Source of the DNA: Chryseobacterium sp. C-71
GTDB lineage: Bacteria > Bacteroidota > Bacteroidia > Flavobacteriales > Weeksellaceae
Assembly: GCF_020911865.1 (NCBI RefSeq)
Contig: NZ_CP087131.1
Location: 3,720,001-3,784,000 of the forward strand
Reading direction: 5' to 3'
Length of the DNA stretch: 64,000 nt
The notes under the pieces: generated by a model
The model's database searches: none
The model's input: the letters and a program-made list of their open reading frames with translations, nothing else
Told to the model about the DNA's origin: nothing
In this document: piece after piece, positions 51,879 to 61,020 of the stretch
Numbering within the stretch: position 1 is the first letter of the stretch
How the letters are laid out: each line of letters starts with the position of its first letter
Position numbers and translations under genes: made by a program

Positions 51879-53909
51879 ATGGCCAAATTTTATTTTTTAG
51901 CACTCACTTTTTGCGGTTCATTAGTCTTTTCTCAGAAACGAGATTCAGCGACCTTGATTTCTGAAGTACGAATTGATGCGTACAAAAAACCGACTTCCTT
52001 TATAACTTCTACAAAATCAGTTTCTGTAGTTTCAGAAAATTTATTAAATCAAAATACACCAGAAAGACTGCTCGAATCTATCAATCAGATTGCGGGAGCA
52101 AGAATGGAAGAACGTTCACCAGGAAGTTACAGGATTTCGTTGCGTGGAAGCAGTTTGCGTTCACCATTTGGAGTCAGAAATGTTAAAGTCTATCTGGATG
52201 ATTTTATTTTGTCTGATGCATCGGGAAATACTTATTTTAATCTCGTTTCACCCGAATTGATCAACAGAATGGAAATCTTTAAAGGTCCTGAAAGTGGTGA
52301 TTTTGGAGCAGCAACTGGTGGAACGGTTTTGTTGCAGACGCAGAATTCAGAAAAGACTACGGCCAATCTTTCTGTTGGAAGTTATGGAACTTTTAATGAA
52401 AGCGTAAATTTTTCAAAACAATTTGGGAAGCACTTTTTTCAAATTTTCCAAAATTATTATCGCACAGATTCTTACCGAGAACAGTCTGCAGTTGAAAGAA
52501 AACAGATTTTCATCAAAGACAATTTTAAGTATTCAAAAAATGCTGAACTGAAAGCCATGATTCTTCTTTCAGATATGGATTATCAGACTCCAGGCGGATT
52601 GACTTTAGAGCAAATGCAGCTTAATAGAAAACAGGCCAGACCAAAGACGGCAACTGTTCCTGGAGCAAAAGAACAAGATGCGGGAATCCGTAATAAAATG
52701 GTTTTAGCAGGAATTTCTCATGACTTTAAAATTATTCCAAATCTATCACATTTTGTTTTGGCTCAGGGATCTTATGTAGATTTTGAAAATCCGTTTATTA
52801 CCAATTTTGAAAACCGTTTTGAAAGTAATTTTGCATTAAGAACTCATCTGAATTATCAGCAAAACTGGGAAAAAGTTTCTGCAGAATGGAGATTGGGTTT
52901 TGAAGGCGGAACAAACAATATTTTCATTAAAAATTTTGATAATAATAGAGGAGTAGAAGGTGATCCGCAGAATTTTGATAAGCTTAAAAACAATTCGGGA
53001 TTCTTTTTCGTTTCCCAGAAATTGAATTTTAATGAAAAACTATTTTCAGATATTTCATTAAGTTTAAATTCAAATGCTTACGAATGGGAAAAGCTGTATC
53101 CAACGTCTGAAAATGGGAAAACAAAATTTAAAGATCAGTTGCTTCCCAATTTTGGACTGACCTATCTTATTGGAAAAGGTTTTTCAGTAAGAGGAAAGAT
53201 TGGTAAAGGGAATTCTGCTCCGACCAACGAAGAAATCCGCTCATCTAATCAGGAATTTAATCTCAATCTTGTTCCCGAATATGGTTGGAATAAAGAAATA
53301 GGTGTGAGAAAACAGTTCGGCAATATATTGTTCGCAGAAGCCAATTATTTTGATTTCCGAATGAAAGATGCCATCGTCAGAAGACAAAATGAGCGTGGAC
53401 AGGAATTTTTTGTGAATTCAGGTGCAACCGTTCAAAAAGGAATAGAATTACTTTTAGAATCTAAAAATTTCAATCTAAAAAATGATTTTCTAAGCAATTT
53501 TAAATTTAGGTTTTCAGGAAGTTTCTACGATTTTAAATTTCAAAATTATCAGCAGGGAGAAAATGATTTTTCGGGGAATGATTTAACCGGAGTTCCAAAA
53601 ACGACCATTAACAGTTTATTGAATTTTACTTTCTTTAATAAACTTTCAGTCGATTACTCGCATTTCTATACTTCAAAAATGCCTTTGAATGATGCAAATA
53701 CGGTTTGGCCAGATTCCAATTTGATCGGAAATATTCAGTTCATATATCCTTTACAATTTGAAAAGACAAGACTAAATTTATTTCTGCAAATTCAGAATTT
53801 GTACAATACCGATTACGTTTTAGGATTTGATATCAACGCTTTCGGAAACCGTTATTACAATCCTGCTGCGAAAAGGAATTTTGTTTTGGGTGTGAAGGTT
53901 GATTTTTAA
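51879..53909 (+). CDS. TonB-dependent outer-membrane receptor
   Basis: 676 aa. Signal peptide MAKFYFLALTFCGSLVFSQ. Plug domain with SISVVSENLL-like SVSVVSENLLNQNTPERLLE, RISLRGSSLRSPFGVRN and GPESGDFGAATGGTVLLQT, then a 22-strand barrel ending LGVKVDF with the usual terminal Phe. It lacks the N-terminal carboxypeptidase-like extension and has no SusD partner, so a siderophore, cofactor or metal substrate is more likely than a glycan. Its last 4 nt overlap the end of the convergent S41 gene. Confidence 0.9.
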   Translation: MAKFYFLALTFCGSLVFSQKRDSATLISEVRIDAYKKPTSFITSTKSVSVVSENLLNQNTPERLLESINQIAGARMEERSPGSYRISLRGSSLRSPFGVRNVKVYLDDFILSDASGNTYFNLVSPELINRMEIFKGPESGDFGAATGGTVLLQTQNSEKTTANLSVGSYGTFNESVNFSKQFGKHFFQIFQNYYRTDSYREQSAVERKQIFIKDNFKYSKNAELKAMILLSDMDYQTPGGLTLEQMQLNRKQARPKTATVPGAKEQDAGIRNKMVLAGISHDFKIIPNLSHFVLAQGSYVDFENPFITNFENRFESNFALRTHLNYQQNWEKVSAEWRLGFEGGTNNIFIKNFDNNRGVEGDPQNFDKLKNNSGFFFVSQKLNFNEKLFSDISLSLNSNAYEWEKLYPTSENGKTKFKDQLLPNFGLTYLIGKGFSVRGKIGKGNSAPTNEEIRSSNQEFNLNLVPEYGWNKEIGVRKQFGNILFAEANYFDFRMKDAIVRRQNERGQEFFVNSGATVQKGIELLLESKNFNLKNDFLSNFKFRFSGSFYDFKFQNYQQGENDFSGNDLTGVPKTTINSLLNFTFFNKLSVDYSHFYTSKMPLNDANTVWPDSNLIGNIQFIYPLQFEKTRLNLFLQIQNLYNTDYVLGFDINAFGNRYYNPAAKRNFVLGVKVDF

Positions 53910-54907
53910 TCTTTCTTTTTACCATCAATAAATTCGAAAGCTTTTCTCAAATAAGCTTCATCGGTTTTACCTTCGTCGGATGATTTTTCGATTGTGATAT
54001 CAGGAGAAATTCCTTCACCAATTTTAGCATATTCCTTTCCTGTTCTGTCGACAATATTCCCGATAGTCAGCACAAGAAAAGAACCGTCTGATAATTTGTA
54101 TTCCTGATTTCCGGATGTTAAACCCTGAGTTTTTGTGCCGATTATCTTTATATTTTTTTGGCCTACAAATGCTGCGGTGATAAATTCAGCAGAACTTCCG
54201 GTAACTTTATTCACAAGGATAGCAATGTGCTTTTTTACAGCTTTTGGCTCTTTCTGGGTCAGTTGAAATAATTGAGTTGCCGTAGTGCCTTCATAAAATT
54301 TACCGTTTTTATAATTGTAATATTCAATCGCTCCCTCAGCATCTTTTGTGCCCACCACATTTTTGCTGTCCAAAAAAGGTGCTATTGCGGCATACATCGG
54401 ATAAAGCATTCCTCCAAAATTTCCTCTCAGATCAATAATCCATCCTTTTGGATTGCGTTTTTGTAAGTCATTCACTTTTTCGTAAAAAGTGTTGATATAC
54501 ATATTCCAATCGCCTTTATTGAATGAGCCAATATCTGGCAAATTGATGTAAGCGTATTGGTTTTCTAGCAATTCGCTTTTGATAACCGGGAATTCTTGTC
54601 CTGTTGCTTTGTACCCTAAAGTATATGCTCTTACCATTTTTTCAGAATAAAAATTTGAGTGAGAGTCATTTAAAGAATTTAGAGCATTCTTAATACTCGG
54701 ATAAGTTTCTTTAATAGTTTTAGCTTTTGAAGTTTCTGCTAAGGTCTTATTAAATATATCTTCCCAGTTGAGTTTAGATTTATTAACCGATTTATTTTTC
54801 ATAATCTTTAGTGCTTTGGTGACATACGTTTGAATGCTGTCTGCCTGAGCAAAAGTATGAACCGAACATAATGTAGATATGAATGTGAAGATGACAAGTT
54901 TTTTCAT
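53906..54907 (-). CDS. S41 family peptidase
   Basis: 333 aa. Signal peptide MKKLVIFTFISTLCSVHTFAQ. Tail-specific protease core with GWIIDLRGNFGGMLYPM, nucleophile Ser in VTGSSAEFITAAF and general-base region KTQGLTSGNQEYKLSDGS. No clear PDZ domain, so it belongs to the short S41 group. Periplasmic. The stop overlaps the receptor stop by 4 nt in convergent fashion, and no terminator lies between them. Confidence 0.87.
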   Translation of the reverse strand: MKKLVIFTFISTLCSVHTFAQADSIQTYVTKALKIMKNKSVNKSKLNWEDIFNKTLAETSKAKTIKETYPSIKNALNSLNDSHSNFYSEKMVRAYTLGYKATGQEFPVIKSELLENQYAYINLPDIGSFNKGDWNMYINTFYEKVNDLQKRNPKGWIIDLRGNFGGMLYPMYAAIAPFLDSKNVVGTKDAEGAIEYYNYKNGKFYEGTTATQLFQLTQKEPKAVKKHIAILVNKVTGSSAEFITAAFVGQKNIKIIGTKTQGLTSGNQEYKLSDGSFLVLTIGNIVDRTGKEYAKIGEGISPDITIEKSSDEGKTDEAYLRKAFEFIDGKKKD

Positions 54908-54950
54908 ATTGGATATAGAATGATCAAAAGTAAGATATTTTGAGATGAGT

Positions 54951-55919
54951 TTATTTCTGATTAAAAAGAATGTTTTCTACAATCATCTCCGCATGAATCC
55001 TGGAGTTTTCAATAAACCAAAGATGCGTGTCTTTTCCGCCGCAAACCACGCCTGCCAAATACAAGTTTGGAATATTGGTTTCCATCGTTTTAGAATCATA
55101 AACAGGATTTAAACATTCTCCCTGAAGATCAATTCCTGAATTTTTCAGAAAATCAAAATCTGGAAGATAACCGGTCATTGCAAGCACAAAATCATTTTCA
55201 ATTTCCTGAATTTCGCCATTTTCATCTTTAAAAATCACAGAATTTTCTTTAATTTCTACTAATTCAGAATTAAAATGTGCGGTAATTTTTCCTTCAGCAA
55301 TTCTGTTTTCAATATCAGGTTTTACCCAATATTTTACGTTCTTAGAAATCTCAGAATGACGGATAATCATCGTCACTTCAGCACCTTTTCTATATGTTTC
55401 TAAAGCAGCATCAACAGAAGAATTACTTGAGCCAACGACTACGATTTTTTGTTTAGCGTAAGGATAAGGTTCTGTGTAATAATGTTTTACTTTTTCTAAA
55501 TGTTCTCCGGGAATATTCATCAAATTTGGGATGTCGTAGAAACCAGTAGAAATGATGACGTTTTTTGCCAGATATTTTGATTTTGAAGTTTCAATTTCAA
55601 ATATTTCTTCTTTTTTAAAGACATTTAAAACCTTTTCATACAAATTGATATTCAGATTTTTCTGTCTCGCAATTCCTTGATAATATTCTAAAGCATCCTG
55701 TCTTCCCGGTTTCGGAGCTGCCGAGATAAAAGGAATTTCAGCGATTTCCAATTTTTCGGCAGTCGAGAAAAATCTCATATACAAAGGATATTTGTACAAC
55801 GAATTGACAATGGTTCCTTTTTCTATAATCAAATAACTGAGGTTGTTTTTCTTGGCTTCCAAGGCGCAATTTAAACCGATGGGTCCGGCTCCGATAATCA
55901 GAATATCTACAATTTCCAT
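54951..55919 (-). CDS. ypdA: YpdA-family bacillithiol disulfide reductase
   Basis: 322 aa. Thioredoxin-reductase-like flavoprotein without a CxxC. FAD motif ILIIGAGPIGLNCALEA, NADPH motif KIVVVGSSNSSVDAALE, and FVLAMTGYLPDFDFL and the C-terminal GVVCGGKDTHLWFIENSR typical of YpdA. It reduces bacillithiol disulfide, implying that the organism makes bacillithiol. Two tandem -7 elements precede it. Confidence 0.88.
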   Translation of the reverse strand: MEIVDILIIGAGPIGLNCALEAKKNNLSYLIIEKGTIVNSLYKYPLYMRFFSTAEKLEIAEIPFISAAPKPGRQDALEYYQGIARQKNLNINLYEKVLNVFKKEEIFEIETSKSKYLAKNVIISTGFYDIPNLMNIPGEHLEKVKHYYTEPYPYAKQKIVVVGSSNSSVDAALETYRKGAEVTMIIRHSEISKNVKYWVKPDIENRIAEGKITAHFNSELVEIKENSVIFKDENGEIQEIENDFVLAMTGYLPDFDFLKNSGIDLQGECLNPVYDSKTMETNIPNLYLAGVVCGGKDTHLWFIENSRIHAEMIVENILFNQK

Positions 55920-55923
55920 ATAG

Positions 55924-55939
55924 CAAATTTACAAAAATA
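55924..55939 (-). promoter_or_regulatory. Two abutting -7 elements (TATTTTTG, TAAATTTG) for ypdA
   Basis: Minus-strand TATTTTTG (55932-55939) directly followed by TAAATTTG (55924-55931). The first is 12 nt and the second 4 nt before the ATG. Only the first leaves room for a start site, and the mRNA would be nearly leaderless. Confidence 0.5.
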
Positions 55940-56072
55940 GGTAAAGCAAAAGACCGTGAGATAATGCTAAAAGACTAAAGTTTAAAATTGAAACTCAAAA
56001 ACTCAACAAAATACTCTTTATTCCCTAACTCAATCGTGGCATTGGTTTTGGACTTTTTGTGAAAATTTTAGA

Positions 56073-56708
56073 ATGAAAAAAGCTTTTGCCATATTTGCAC
56101 TTTTATTAGCGCTATCATGTGAAAAAAAACAGGATAAAAATCCAGCAGTTGCTACAGATAATCTTAAAAGGTCAAATGAAAGAACCGATACCAAACAAGA
56201 TGCATTATCAACTGAAGTTGCCTTGAAAAAAACTAACGATGAGCTTATTCAGGCTTTGAAAGTTGGATATTATGATATTTTCGCAAACTACATCCATCCT
56301 AAAAAAGGAGTTCGGTTTTCGATGTACGCATTCATCAATAAAAATGAAGACAAACATTTTACAAAAACCGATTTTGAGAAATATCTTCCTACAAAAACGG
56401 TTTTTACATGGGGATCAAGGGATGGTTCTGGTGAAATTTATAAATCCACATTAGAAAAATATCTTAAAGATTGGGTGTTTAAAAAAGACTTTACCAAATC
56501 TGAATATTCATTTAACCAATTTCGTGGTGGAGGTAATTCTCTGAATAATTTAAAAGAAATGTATCCAAATACCAATTTCACAGAAAATTTTATTCCCGGT
56601 TCAGAAAAGTATGGAGGTATGGATTGGAATGCACTTCGATTTGTATTTGAGGAATATGATGGGAAATATTATGTTGTTGCTGTCATCAACGATGAGTGGA
56701 CGATATAA
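56073..56708 (+). CDS. Lipoprotein of unknown function
   Basis: 211 aa. Lipobox ALSC in MKKAFAIFALLLALSCE. A charged linker (about 17-60) is followed by a globular part with YIHPKKGVRFSMYAFINK and, near the end, YGGMDWNALRFVFEEYDGKYYVVAVINDEWTI. The last part is a domain seen in Bacteroidota lipoproteins of unknown role. Isolated transcription unit. Confidence 0.65.
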   Translation: MKKAFAIFALLLALSCEKKQDKNPAVATDNLKRSNERTDTKQDALSTEVALKKTNDELIQALKVGYYDIFANYIHPKKGVRFSMYAFINKNEDKHFTKTDFEKYLPTKTVFTWGSRDGSGEIYKSTLEKYLKDWVFKKDFTKSEYSFNQFRGGGNSLNNLKEMYPNTNFTENFIPGSEKYGGMDWNALRFVFEEYDGKYYVVAVINDEWTI

Positions 56709-56710
56709 CA

Positions 56711-56760
56711 TTCCCCTTCTTTGAAGGGGTGGATTCAACGAAGTTGAAGACGAGGTAGTT
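56711..56760. repeat. Hairpin repeat, CCCCTTC...GGGGTGG type, copy 2
   Basis: CCCCTTCTTTGAAGGGGTGG, then CAACGAAGTTG, then GACGAGGTAGTTT. Same order of parts as 3674-3732. Its end overlaps the stop codon of the convergent glycosyltransferase gene, so it probably works as a terminator for both genes. Confidence 0.65.
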
Positions 56761-58055
56761 TACAAAATCTCAGCTAAAGTTTTTGTTAAATTCTTTCTGG
56801 AAAACTGTTTAATATTTCTAGTATTTTCTAAAAGATTTCCAGCTTTCCAAAGTTCAAATTTCTCTAAAATAAATTGCTTAATCGTTTCAGAATCCTGATA
56901 ACCGAAATGCTTTCCTGCATCGGTTTCATCTAAAATTTTTGATACATCAGCATCATGCGGACCGAAAGAAATAATCTGTTTCCCAGTTGCCAAATATTCA
57001 AATATTTTCCCTGGGATAATTCCTTTCGAAGATTCATTGGGGAAGTTGGTAATTAACAGTATAGAAGAATTTGACATTTCGTCAATCGCTTTTTCATGCG
57101 ACAGATAACCCAAATTTTCAATGTAATTTTTTAAACTTGAATTTTCTATAGAATTCAAAATCTTATCATCAATTCTTCCTACAAATTTCAATTTGAAATT
57201 CTTTGCAAAATCATTATTTGTTTTCACTAAATCATCAAGTGCTTTCCAAAGGTTTTCAGGGTTTCTCAATTGTTCAAGAACGCCTATATAGCTGAGCGTG
57301 AATTTTGTTGGGGAGTTTGAAGGTTTGAGAGTTTGAGAGTTTGATGAGTCGCTTTCATCAAAACCGTTTGTAATACACACTGCATTAGCTCTGTTTTTTC
57401 TGAAATTTTCAGCATCAGTGTAGCTTGTGGCTAAGGTAATGTCTGCATTTTGGAAAACTTCACTTTCAAGCTGACGGTGCTTTTTATCTGATTTATTCGT
57501 TAGTTTTAAATGTTTATAATAAGAAATCTCTGTCCAGGGATCACGGAAATCTGCAATCCATTTGACGTTTGGGAATTTCTTTTTTAAATTTAAACCGATC
57601 AGATGCAAAGAATGTGGTGGCCCAGAAGTTACTACTACATCAATATTATTTATTTTTAAGTATTGCTCAAGAAATTTCACAGAAGGATTTACCCAAAAAA
57701 CTCTTGCATCGGGAATGAAAAAATTTCCACGAACCCAAATTGAAAGTTTAGATTTCCAGCTTTGGTTATTTCCCACATCAAACTGTCCGGCCTTGAATTT
57801 TTTATTGCTTTTATTAAGCTTTTCAGCCAACTGATAAGGTTCCCAGATTTTAGTTTTTATAATTTCTAAATCTTTAGGAACATCTTTCATTAAACTTTCA
57901 TCAATCAAAGGATAACTCGGATTTTCCGGAGTGAAGATGATTGGTTTCCAACCAAATTCCGGTAAATATTTTGCAAACTTCAACCATCGCTGAACTCCCG
58001 GTCCACCTGCCGGCGGCCAGTAATAGGTGATGATAAGGATTTTTTTTTCCGGCAT
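56760..58055 (-). CDS. GT4-type glycosyltransferase with an internal octamer repeat
   Basis: 431 aa, GT-B fold. N-terminal glycine loop ITYYWPPAGGPGVQRWLKFAKYL, then VTSGPPHSLHLIG and WIADFRDPWTE. The C-terminal domain has LSYIGVLEQLRNPE, FKLKFVGR and the donor-binding GIIPGKIFEYLATGKQII. Residues about 244-256 (SNSQTLKPSNSPT) are encoded by four 8-bp repeats (57313-57344) and look inserted. Surface polysaccharide synthesis is likely. The gene lies downstream of yfhO with a GIY-YIG unit between them. Confidence 0.85.
   Translation of the reverse strand: MPEKKILIITYYWPPAGGPGVQRWLKFAKYLPEFGWKPIIFTPENPSYPLIDESLMKDVPKDLEIIKTKIWEPYQLAEKLNKSNKKFKAGQFDVGNNQSWKSKLSIWVRGNFFIPDARVFWVNPSVKFLEQYLKINNIDVVVTSGPPHSLHLIGLNLKKKFPNVKWIADFRDPWTEISYYKHLKLTNKSDKKHRQLESEVFQNADITLATSYTDAENFRKNRANAVCITNGFDESDSSNSQTLKPSNSPTKFTLSYIGVLEQLRNPENLWKALDDLVKTNNDFAKNFKLKFVGRIDDKILNSIENSSLKNYIENLGYLSHEKAIDEMSNSSILLITNFPNESSKGIIPGKIFEYLATGKQIISFGPHDADVSKILDETDAGKHFGYQDSETIKQFILEKFELWKAGNLLENTRNIKQFSRKNLTKTLAEIL
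57313..57344 (-). repeat. 8-bp tandem repeat inside the glycosyltransferase gene
   Basis: Four octamers, minus strand TCAAACTC, TCAAACTC, TCAAACCT, TCAAACTC. Eight is not a multiple of three, so loss or gain of one unit shifts the frame. Confidence 0.8.
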
Positions 58056-58075
58056 GGGTTTAAAAAAGTGTTGTT

Positions 58076-58473
58076 GTCATTCTGAATGAAGCAAAGCGTA
58101 ATGAAGAATCTCATTAAATTTCATCATTCAAAAATTTCCAAGTAGGATTAAATTCTTTTATCAGGTTGTTTTTTTTAATTCTTGTCCAACCTTTTATTTG
58201 TTTCTCTCTTTTGATCGCAGTTTCAATGTCACTGAATTGCTCGAAGTAGATTAAACAAAAGCATTTGTATTTAGTGGTAAAATGTTTATCAATTGCTTCA
58301 GGATTTTGATGCCAGTATAATCTAATTTTTAAGTCATTAGTTACTCCTGTATACAATACCGTTTTTATTTTATTAGTTAAAATATAAACGTAGTAATTAT
58401 GAGTTCCTAAAGTTTTCATGTTCTTAAGATATTTTTGAGATTCTTCACTTCGCTTTGCTCCATTCAGAATGAC
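58076..58473 (-). mobile_element. Candidate mini-element: GIY-YIG gene between 38-bp inverted repeats
   Basis: Left repeat 58076-58113 starts GTCATTCTGAATGAAGCAAA and ends TGAAGAATCTCA. The reverse complement of the right repeat 58436-58473 starts GTCATTCTGAATGGAGCAAA and ends TGAAGAATCTCA. They match at 35 of 38 positions. The only gene inside is a GIY-YIG nuclease whose stop codon touches the inner edge of the left repeat. The unit fills the gap between yfhO (7 nt away) and the glycosyltransferase (20 nt away). Mobility is inferred. Confidence 0.6.
58114..58419 (-). CDS. GIY-YIG nuclease family protein (UvrC-like domain only)
   Basis: 101 aa, a stand-alone GIY-YIG domain of the YhbQ/COG2827 type. 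The GIY-like YVYILTN and YIG-like YTGVTND are at the start. The conserved Arg is in LKIRLYWH and the metal-binding Glu in DIETAIKREKQIKGW. All catalytic positions appear intact. Its TAA stop abuts an inverted repeat and another copy lies 17 nt before its start. Such genes are common in flavobacteria, often several per genome. Biological role unknown. Confidence 0.85.
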   Translation of the reverse strand: MKTLGTHNYYVYILTNKIKTVLYTGVTNDLKIRLYWHQNPEAIDKHFTTKYKCFCLIYFEQFSDIETAIKREKQIKGWTRIKKNNLIKEFNPTWKFLNDEI

Positions 58474-58479
58474 AGAATG

Positions 58480-61020
58480 TTAAATCTTTTCTTCAATCAA
58501 AACTTCTTTCTTTTTGCTTTTATTCAGCCAGAAAATTCCAAAAGCGCTCAAAGCAACAAACAATCCGAAACATAACATTGAAATCCATTTTCCTGTGGCG
58601 ATAACTTCAGGTTCAAAAACCATTCTGATGCTGTGTTCTCCCGCTGGAACGTGTACTGCACGCAATAAATAATCTGCCTTTATGTACGGAACTTCTTTTT
58701 CATCTACAAACATTTTCCAGCCATGAGGATAATAAATCTCTGAAAATACAGCTAACTGTGGAGTTTTCGATTGAGATTTAAACTCCAGTTCGTTGGCTTC
58801 GTATTTTGTTAAATTAATGGAAGCTGTAGAATCTGCCTGAACCTGCTTTCCGTTCAAATAAGCTTTGTCTTCAACGTTGATAACTGCAGTTTTTTTAGAA
58901 TCAATATTTCCAAGTGATTTTATTTCTTCGTCCGGAGTATTTACAAATTTTACATCAGCAACAAACCATGCATTTCCGTTGGCATTAGGATTCGGAACAA
59001 CTTGTGGCTCCTGCGGATTTCCGAAAACCATGTATTTTGTATTCAGTAAATTCAGGATTTTAGGTGTTTTTACGCTGTCTACATTCGAAATGTATTCATT
59101 CATTAAATCATCATAACGTCTCAGTCTCACTGCGTGATAACCACCTATGGAAGATTTAAAATAAGACGTGTTCGTTTCACTTGTTACACCCAAAACCTGA
59201 TTGTAAACTCGGTAATGTTTTTTGTCTTTTTCAGCAATCGTTTCCAAAGTTTTATTGACAGGAATACTTGCCATAATAGACTGTAAATTTGGATTGTCAC
59301 CTACTTTTTCGGCTAAATAATCTGAACCTTCAGTTTGAAAAGGATTTTCAGCAAAGATTTTATCAACGTAATTTTCGTCATTCAGATAACGTTTGTTTAC
59401 TGTCCATAAATCAAACAAACTTACTGCACCGATGATGAGTAATGCTACGTTCTGATTCAGTTTTTGTTTTAGACTAAAGAATAAAACAGCTGCGGTAATT
59501 CCAACATAAAGTAATGCTTTAATCGCATCAATTCTGAATAATTTGAATCTTTCTTCCGTTAAATAATCTAACAGGAAAGGTGGTAAATATGTTTTCTCGT
59601 TATCTGTATGGAAACCTAACAAAGCCTTCCCAAAAACAATCAATAATAAAGTTAAACCTAAAACTCCTCCGCTTACATAGGTTAGAATTTTCTTTTTGTA
59701 AGCTTCCTCTAAAGTTGAATCTTTGTAAAATCTGTACAATCCAATGATGGCAATCAGTGGGAATAATAATTCCACCACAACCAAAATAGACGACGGTGCT
59801 CTGAATTTGCTGTAAAAAGGAACATATTCAATGAAGAAATCTGAAAGCGGCATGAAGTTGCTTCCCCAAGCCAATAAAATGGTCAGAATAGTCGCTCCGA
59901 GAATCCAGTAGCGGTATTTTTTCCAGGCAAAAAAGAATCCTAATAGTGCAAGGAAACAAACAATTGCTCCTTGATACGCTGGTCCCGAAGTTCCAGGTTG
60001 ATCGCCCCAATAGGTGATGCTGCCAAAACCTTTAGAAATTCTGTCATATTCGGCTTGTGAAGTGACGTTATCCTGTACCAACTGCTGTACGTTTTCCATC
60101 ATTTCTTTTCCTTCAGGCTCCTGGCTTCCGCCTCCCATCAATCTTGGAATGAATAGATTTAAAGTTTCCAATTTACCGTAACTCCACATCAGTATACTTT
60201 CTTTATCCATTCCGGAATTTCCGGCGGTGTGGGTTTCTGTATTTAAAATCTGTTTTCCTCTTACGGTTTCTTTGATGTACTCAGAGTTAGCCATGATTCG
60301 CTGAGAGTTCATCCCAACGCCAATCGCTAAAGCACCGGCAATAATTCCTGATGAGATCAAGAAATGCTTCATCGGAGTTTTCTTTTGGATGGCTCTGATT
60401 AATTCAGATAAAAATAAAAATCCAAGTCCTAAAAACAGATAGTACGTCATCTGCGGGTGATTGGCGGCGACCTGCAATCCGAAGAACAGGGTAGTGACAA
60501 TAAATCCGAGAACGTATTTTTTTCTAATATACACCAATAAAATTCCGGCTAAAAGCGGCGCAAAATATTCAATGGTATTCACTTTTCCGTTATGTCCGGC
60601 AGCAATGATGATGTAGAAATAGGTGGAAAGCCCGAAAAATGTAGCTCCCAAAAGCGCATATTTCCAATTTCTTACAGCGACCATCCCTAAAAGGAAAAAT
60701 CCTGAAAATAAAAGGAATAAGTAGTTGACAGGTCTCGGAAGAATATTCAGATAACTGTCTAATTTTTTAATAATATCACCTTCAAAACGGCTTCCCATCT
60801 GGTAGGTGGGCATACCGCCAAACATCGAGTCACTCCAATACGTTTCTTTATCGTAAGTGTCTCTGTAATCGATGAGTTCTTTGGCTCCGCCTCGATACTG
60901 AACGATATCATGCTGGAAAAGCTGCTTCCCCGTAAACACAGGAGTAGAATATAAAAATGCTAAAACTAAGAATGCGACGATGGAAATCGCAATATAAATT
61001 AAGTTTTTATTTTTCGCCAT
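58480..61020 (-). CDS. YfhO family membrane protein
   Basis: 846 aa. About twelve to fourteen membrane helices beginning LIYIAISIVAFLVLAFLYS, with a large extracytoplasmic loop segment at about 590-790 and a final helix (WISMLCFGLFVALSAFGIFWL). Motifs such as QHDIVQYRGGAKELIDYR and YPHGWKMFVDEKEVPYI are typical of the GT-C-like YfhO family. In Gram-positives YfhO helps glycosylate teichoic acids. In Bacteroidota the role is unknown but likely glycan transfer, which fits the glycosyltransferase downstream. Confidence 0.88.
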   Translation of the reverse strand: MAKNKNLIYIAISIVAFLVLAFLYSTPVFTGKQLFQHDIVQYRGGAKELIDYRDTYDKETYWSDSMFGGMPTYQMGSRFEGDIIKKLDSYLNILPRPVNYLFLLFSGFFLLGMVAVRNWKYALLGATFFGLSTYFYIIIAAGHNGKVNTIEYFAPLLAGILLVYIRKKYVLGFIVTTLFFGLQVAANHPQMTYYLFLGLGFLFLSELIRAIQKKTPMKHFLISSGIIAGALAIGVGMNSQRIMANSEYIKETVRGKQILNTETHTAGNSGMDKESILMWSYGKLETLNLFIPRLMGGGSQEPEGKEMMENVQQLVQDNVTSQAEYDRISKGFGSITYWGDQPGTSGPAYQGAIVCFLALLGFFFAWKKYRYWILGATILTILLAWGSNFMPLSDFFIEYVPFYSKFRAPSSILVVVELLFPLIAIIGLYRFYKDSTLEEAYKKKILTYVSGGVLGLTLLLIVFGKALLGFHTDNEKTYLPPFLLDYLTEERFKLFRIDAIKALLYVGITAAVLFFSLKQKLNQNVALLIIGAVSLFDLWTVNKRYLNDENYVDKIFAENPFQTEGSDYLAEKVGDNPNLQSIMASIPVNKTLETIAEKDKKHYRVYNQVLGVTSETNTSYFKSSIGGYHAVRLRRYDDLMNEYISNVDSVKTPKILNLLNTKYMVFGNPQEPQVVPNPNANGNAWFVADVKFVNTPDEEIKSLGNIDSKKTAVINVEDKAYLNGKQVQADSTASINLTKYEANELEFKSQSKTPQLAVFSEIYYPHGWKMFVDEKEVPYIKADYLLRAVHVPAGEHSIRMVFEPEVIATGKWISMLCFGLFVALSAFGIFWLNKSKKKEVLIEEKI

